This document shows positions 5,533 through 8,369 of a stretch of 8,369 bases of DNA, piece by piece. The notes beneath the pieces were generated by a model. It was not told the origin of the DNA and ran no database searches. It worked only from the letters and a program-made list of their open reading frames with translations. Position numbers and translations under genes: made by a program. The stretch is from an uncultured Oscillospiraceae bacterium (lineage in GTDB: Bacteria; Bacillota; Clostridia; Oscillospirales; Oscillospiraceae), in assembly GCA_944385455.1 (NCBI GenBank), contig CALWXI010000089.1:1-8369 (forward strand). The letters are read 5' to 3'. The number at the start of each line of letters is the position of its first letter. The first letter of the stretch is position 1.

Positions 5533-6210
5533 ATGGGCATCCATGACGGACACCGGGAACATATGCGCCGGCGGTTCGTCCAGAGCGGACTGGACGGCTT
5601 TGCCGACCATGAGGTGCTGGAGCTGCTGCTCTATTACGCCATTCCCCGGCGGGACACGAATCCCATTGCCCATGCCCTGATGGAGCGGTACGGCTCCCTG
5701 TCTGCGGTGCTGTCGGCTCCGGCGGAGGACCTGCGGCGCACGGAGGGCATCGGGGATCAGGCGGCGGTGCTGCTGAGCCTGATCCCCCGGGTGTGCCGCC
5801 GGCTGCAGCTGGCCCAGAGCGCCGGGGACGAGCAGGTGCTCAATTCCTCGGAGCGGGCGGGAAGCTTCCTTCTGGCCTGCTTCGCCGGGGAGCGCAACGA
5901 GGTGATCTACCAGCTGTGCCTGGACCGCAAGGGCCGGCTCCTGGCCTGCAAGCGGCTGGGGGAGGGCAGCGTGGCATCGGCGGATCTGGATGTGCGCCGC
6001 CTGGTGGAAAACGCCATCCTCACCGGCGCCAGCGCCGTGATCCTGGCCCACAATCACCCCAGCGGCGTGGCGCTGCCCTCCGGCGGGGACTACGCCGCTA
6101 CCGACCGGGTGAAAACCGCCCTGGAGTCCATCGGCATCCGGCTGGCGGACCATATCATCGTGGCGGACGGAGACTTCGTTTCCATGGCCGACAGCGGGTA
6201 TCTGGGCTGA
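5533..6210 (+). CDS. radC: RadC family protein (JAMM/MPN domain)
   Basis: A 225-residue member of the RadC family, the usual length. The N-terminal part (about 1-90) holds the DHEVLELLLYYAIPRRDTNP region and a helix-hairpin-helix-like EGIGDQAA (71-78); the C-terminal part (about 102-225) is a JAB/MPN domain with metal-binding JAMM residues H173 and H175 in AHNHPSG, D186 in SGGD, and likely E123 in NEVIYQL. The full metal set suggests a zinc-dependent hydrolase fold. The name comes from an old link to DNA repair that was later questioned; the true role is not settled. The ATG at 5533 is preceded by a purine-rich AAGGGGAG (5519-5526). The gene has its own promoter and lies 108 bases upstream of uvrB with no intrinsic terminator between, so transcripts may run on into uvrB. 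Confidence 0.95.
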   Translation: MGIHDGHREHMRRRFVQSGLDGFADHEVLELLLYYAIPRRDTNPIAHALMERYGSLSAVLSAPAEDLRRTEGIGDQAAVLLSLIPRVCRRLQLAQSAGDEQVLNSSERAGSFLLACFAGERNEVIYQLCLDRKGRLLACKRLGEGSVASADLDVRRLVENAILTGASAVILAHNHPSGVALPSGGDYAATDRVKTALESIGIRLADHIIVADGDFVSMADSGYLG

Positions 6211-6217
6211 AAAGAAT

Positions 6218-6231
6218 CGAACAAATGTTGC
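6218..6231 (+). promoter_or_regulatory. LexA (SOS) operator of uvrB
   Basis: CGAACAAATGTTGC matches the Gram-positive LexA/DinR box CGAACRNRYGTTYC in 13 of 14 positions (G in place of Y near the end). It overlaps the -35 element of the uvrB promoter, the right place for repression that is lifted after DNA damage. Confidence 0.85.
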
Positions 6232-6256
6232 CATATGCCGGGGGCTGTGGTATCAT
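6228..6256 (+). promoter_or_regulatory. Sigma-A promoter of uvrB
   Basis: TTGCCA (6228-6233) and TATCAT (6251-6256) are separated by 17 bases. The first four bases of the -35 box are the end of the LexA operator. Transcription would start near 6263, just before the 18-bp palindrome. Confidence 0.82.
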
Positions 6257-6267
6257 GAAAACACTTT

Positions 6268-6285
6268 GGGCGGCGGCCGCCGCCC
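6268..6285. repeat. Perfect 18-bp GC-only palindrome in uvrB leader
   Basis: GGGCGGCGGCCGCCGCCC is a perfect palindrome at the predicted 5' end of the uvrB transcript. It has no T tract, so it is not an intrinsic terminator. It could form a 5'-terminal mRNA stem or a dyad bound by a protein; its role is unknown. Confidence 0.85.
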
Positions 6286-6318
6286 GGCGGAACGAAGGAT
6301 GACGGGAGGCGCAGCTGT

Positions 6319-8286
6319 ATGCCGGACTTTCAGGTGATATCGGAATTTCAGCCCTCGGGGGACCAGCCCCAGGCCATCGCCGCTCTGGCCCGGGGCATCG
6401 AAAACGGGCTGAAGGAGCAGGTGCTGCTGGGCGTCACCGGTTCCGGCAAGACCTACACCATGGCCAAGGTGATCGAGGCCGTCCAGCGGCCCACGCTGGT
6501 GCTGGCCCATAACAAGACCCTGGCCGCCCAGCTGTGCGCGGAGTTCAAGGAGTTCTTTCCCAACAACGCCGTGGAGTACTTCGTCTCCTATTACGATTAC
6601 TATCAGCCGGAGGCGTATATCCCCCACACGGACACCTATATCGCCAAGGATGCCGCCACCAACGAGGAGATCGACCGGCTGCGGCTCAGCGCCACCTGCG
6701 CGCTGCTGGAGCGGCGGGACGTCATCGTGGTGTCCTCCGTCAGCTGCATCTACGGCCTGGGTGAGACAGACGACTTCGCCCAGATGGTGGTGTCGCTGCG
6801 GGTAGGGGCCCAGTGGGATCGGGATGAGCTGCTGCGCCGTCTGGTGGAGATCCGATACGAGCGCAACGACATCGCCTTTGAGCGCAATATGTTCCGGGTC
6901 CGGGGGGATACGGTGGAGCTGTACCCCGCCTATTACAAGGACCATGCCGTCCGGGTGGAGTTTTTCGGCGATGAGATCGAGCGCATCAGCGACTTTCATC
7001 CCGTCACCGGCGCGGTGAACCGGGTCTTGAACCACAGCGCCATCTACCCCGCCAGCCACTACGTCACCACCAAGGAGAAAATGGACCGGGCCATCGGCCA
7101 GATCCGCACGGAGCTGGAGGAGCAGGTGAAGGTCTTTACCGACAACAATCAGCTGGTGGAGGCCCAGCGCATCCGCCAGCGGACGGAATACGACATGGAG
7201 ATGATGGCAGAGCTGGGGTACTGCTCCGGCATCGAGAATTACTCCCGCATCATCTCCGACCGGCCCGCCGGGTCGGCTCCCATGACGCTGCTGGATTTCT
7301 TCCCCGACGATTTTCTGCTGTTCGTGGACGAGTCCCACGTGACGCTGCCCCAGGTCCGGGCCATGTACAACGGCGACCGGGCCCGGAAGGAGTCCCTGGT
7401 GCGCTACGGCTTCCGCCTGCCCTGTGCCTTTGACAACCGCCCGCTGAAGTTCGAGGAGTTCGAGGAGCGGGTGGGCCAGGCGGTGTTCGTCTCCGCCACC
7501 CCCGGCCCCTACGAGCGGGAGCGGGCGGACCAGGTGGTGGAGCAGGTGATCCGCCCCACGGGCCTGCTGGACCCCAGGGTGGAGGTGCGGCCCGTGGCCG
7601 GGCAGATCGACGACCTGCTGGAGGAGATCCGCGCCCGCAGCGCCAGAAGCGAGCGGGTGCTGGTGACCACCCTCACCAAGAAGATGGCCGAGGACCTGAC
7701 GGAATATCTCCGGGGTGCGGGCGTCCGGGTGCGGTACATGCACGCCGACGTGCAGACCATGGAGCGGATGGAGATCATCCGGGATCTGCGGCTGGGAGAG
7801 TTTGACGTGCTGGTGGGGATCAACCTGCTGCGGGAGGGCCTGGACCTGCCGGAGGTGAGCCTGGTGGCCATCCTGGACGCGGACAAGGAGGGGTTCCTCC
7901 GGTCCGAGACGTCGCTGATCCAGACCATCGGCCGGGCCGCCCGGAACGCCGACGGCCTGGTGGTGATGTACGCCGACGAGATCACGCCCTCCATGCGGGC
8001 GGCTATCGACGAGACGGAGCGCCGCCGGAAGATCCAGAGCGACTACAACGAAGCCCACGGCATCGTGCCGAAAACCATCGTCAAGGGCGTCCGGGAGGTG
8101 CTGGAGATCTCCAAGACCGCCGAGGGCGAGGCGGGCCGCAAAAAAAAGCGCAGGCTGACGGACAGCGAGCGCGCGGCAGAGATCGCCCGGCTGGAAAAGG
8201 AGATGAAGGAAGCCAGCAAGCTGTTGGAATTCGAATACGCGGCGGTGCTGCGTGACCGGATCATCGAGCTGCGGGGGGAGAAGTAG
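6319..8286 (+). CDS. uvrB: Excinuclease ABC subunit B (UvrB)
   Basis: The 655-residue UvrB subunit of the UvrABC nucleotide excision repair enzyme, which is loaded by UvrA, checks the damaged strand and recruits UvrC. Visible parts: Walker A GVTGSGKT (38-45); the aromatic beta-hairpin region VSYYDYYQPEAYIP (89-102) that inserts between strands; Walker B-type DESH (337-340); helicase motif VI QTIGRAARN (535-543); and the C-terminal UVR coiled-coil motif (about 617-652) that contacts UvrC. The length is typical and nothing key is missing. The ATG at 6319 follows GGGAGG at 6304-6309. Expression is predicted to be SOS-controlled through the LexA box at 6218-6231. In related bacteria uvrA commonly follows; here the contig ends 83 bases after the stop. 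Confidence 0.98.
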   Translation: MPDFQVISEFQPSGDQPQAIAALARGIENGLKEQVLLGVTGSGKTYTMAKVIEAVQRPTLVLAHNKTLAAQLCAEFKEFFPNNAVEYFVSYYDYYQPEAYIPHTDTYIAKDAATNEEIDRLRLSATCALLERRDVIVVSSVSCIYGLGETDDFAQMVVSLRVGAQWDRDELLRRLVEIRYERNDIAFERNMFRVRGDTVELYPAYYKDHAVRVEFFGDEIERISDFHPVTGAVNRVLNHSAIYPASHYVTTKEKMDRAIGQIRTELEEQVKVFTDNNQLVEAQRIRQRTEYDMEMMAELGYCSGIENYSRIISDRPAGSAPMTLLDFFPDDFLLFVDESHVTLPQVRAMYNGDRARKESLVRYGFRLPCAFDNRPLKFEEFEERVGQAVFVSATPGPYERERADQVVEQVIRPTGLLDPRVEVRPVAGQIDDLLEEIRARSARSERVLVTTLTKKMAEDLTEYLRGAGVRVRYMHADVQTMERMEIIRDLRLGEFDVLVGINLLREGLDLPEVSLVAILDADKEGFLRSETSLIQTIGRAARNADGLVVMYADEITPSMRAAIDETERRRKIQSDYNEAHGIVPKTIVKGVREVLEISKTAEGEAGRKKKRRLTDSERAAEIARLEKEMKEASKLLEFEYAAVLRDRIIELRGEK

Positions 8287-8294
8287 CTTCCGGG

Positions 8295-8318
8295 CCGCGG
8301 CGGATCCCGGCGCCGCGG
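8295..8318. other. GC-rich stem-loop after uvrB
   Basis: CCGCGGCG (8295-8302) pairs with CGCCGCGG (8311-8318) around an 8-base loop, 8 bases after the uvrB stop. No T tract follows, so termination is doubtful. A second, mutually exclusive pairing CCCGGCG (8306-8312) / CGCCGGG (8328-8334) ends exactly where the adapter sequence starts. Confidence 0.55.
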
Positions 8319-8334
8319 ATTCGAAACCGCCGGG

Positions 8335-8369
8335 AGATCGGAAGAGCGTCGTGTAGGGAAAGAGTGTAG
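8335..8369 (+). other. Illumina sequencing adapter (artefact), not genomic
   Basis: The last 35 bases begin AGATCGGAAGAGC and continue as the TruSeq universal adapter (reverse-complement side: CGTCGTGTAGGGAAAGAG...). This is library adapter left in the assembly. Genomic sequence stops at or before 8334. Confidence 0.97.

Noticed and set aside
6253..8058. A 601-codon open frame on the - strand opposite uvrB
   Set aside because: The composition (His, Gln, Gly, Val rich) is typical of antisense frames in GC-rich genes, and uvrB on the + strand is unambiguous.

Overview
The window is a GC-rich fragment of a Gram-positive (Firmicutes) chromosome, most like the gut Oscillospiraceae/Clostridia group. 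This assignment rests on several signals: an M-box magnesium leader on mgtE, a CGAAC-type LexA operator on uvrB, a DUF1540 small Cys-rich protein, strong AGGAGG-type ribosome sites and strong codon-level GC bias. The sequence looks like a whole short contig. The first gene is cut at the left edge, and the last 35 bases are Illumina adapter rather than genome.

Layout. Left block (+ strand): the 3' part of a sensor histidine kinase, then 12 bases later a membrane-anchored HtrA/DegP-type serine protease with one PDZ domain. This pairing resembles envelope-stress systems such as CssS-HtrA. The block ends in a bidirectional hairpin terminator shared with the convergent genes to its right. Middle block (- strand, read right to left): mgtE (CBS-gated Mg2+ channel) behind a canonical promoter, an M-box riboswitch and a leader terminator; the mgtE terminator; a 58-residue DUF1540 gene with its own promoter, which looks like a forespore sigma-G site; an 11-bp stem hairpin; then two tiny overlapping genes, each encoding one half of a TauE/SafE (TSUP) transporter. 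Right block (+ strand): radC (JAMM/MPN protein) with its own sigma-A-type promoter, then uvrB (excinuclease subunit B) with a sigma-A-type promoter whose -35 box is overlapped by a LexA operator. A perfect 18-bp palindrome lies in the uvrB leader.

How it fits together. Most genes are conserved housekeeping or stress functions: envelope protein quality control, Mg2+ homeostasis and nucleotide excision repair. The regulatory DNA is unusually legible, with Mg2+-dependent transcription termination, SOS repression and a possible sporulation promoter. The less ordinary points are the split TSUP transporter with a GTGA start/stop overlap and charge patterns suggesting opposite topologies, the sigma-G-like promoter on DUF1540, and the adapter at the contig end. 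I see no CRISPR array, insertion sequence, tRNA or rRNA, and no clearly novel multi-gene system.
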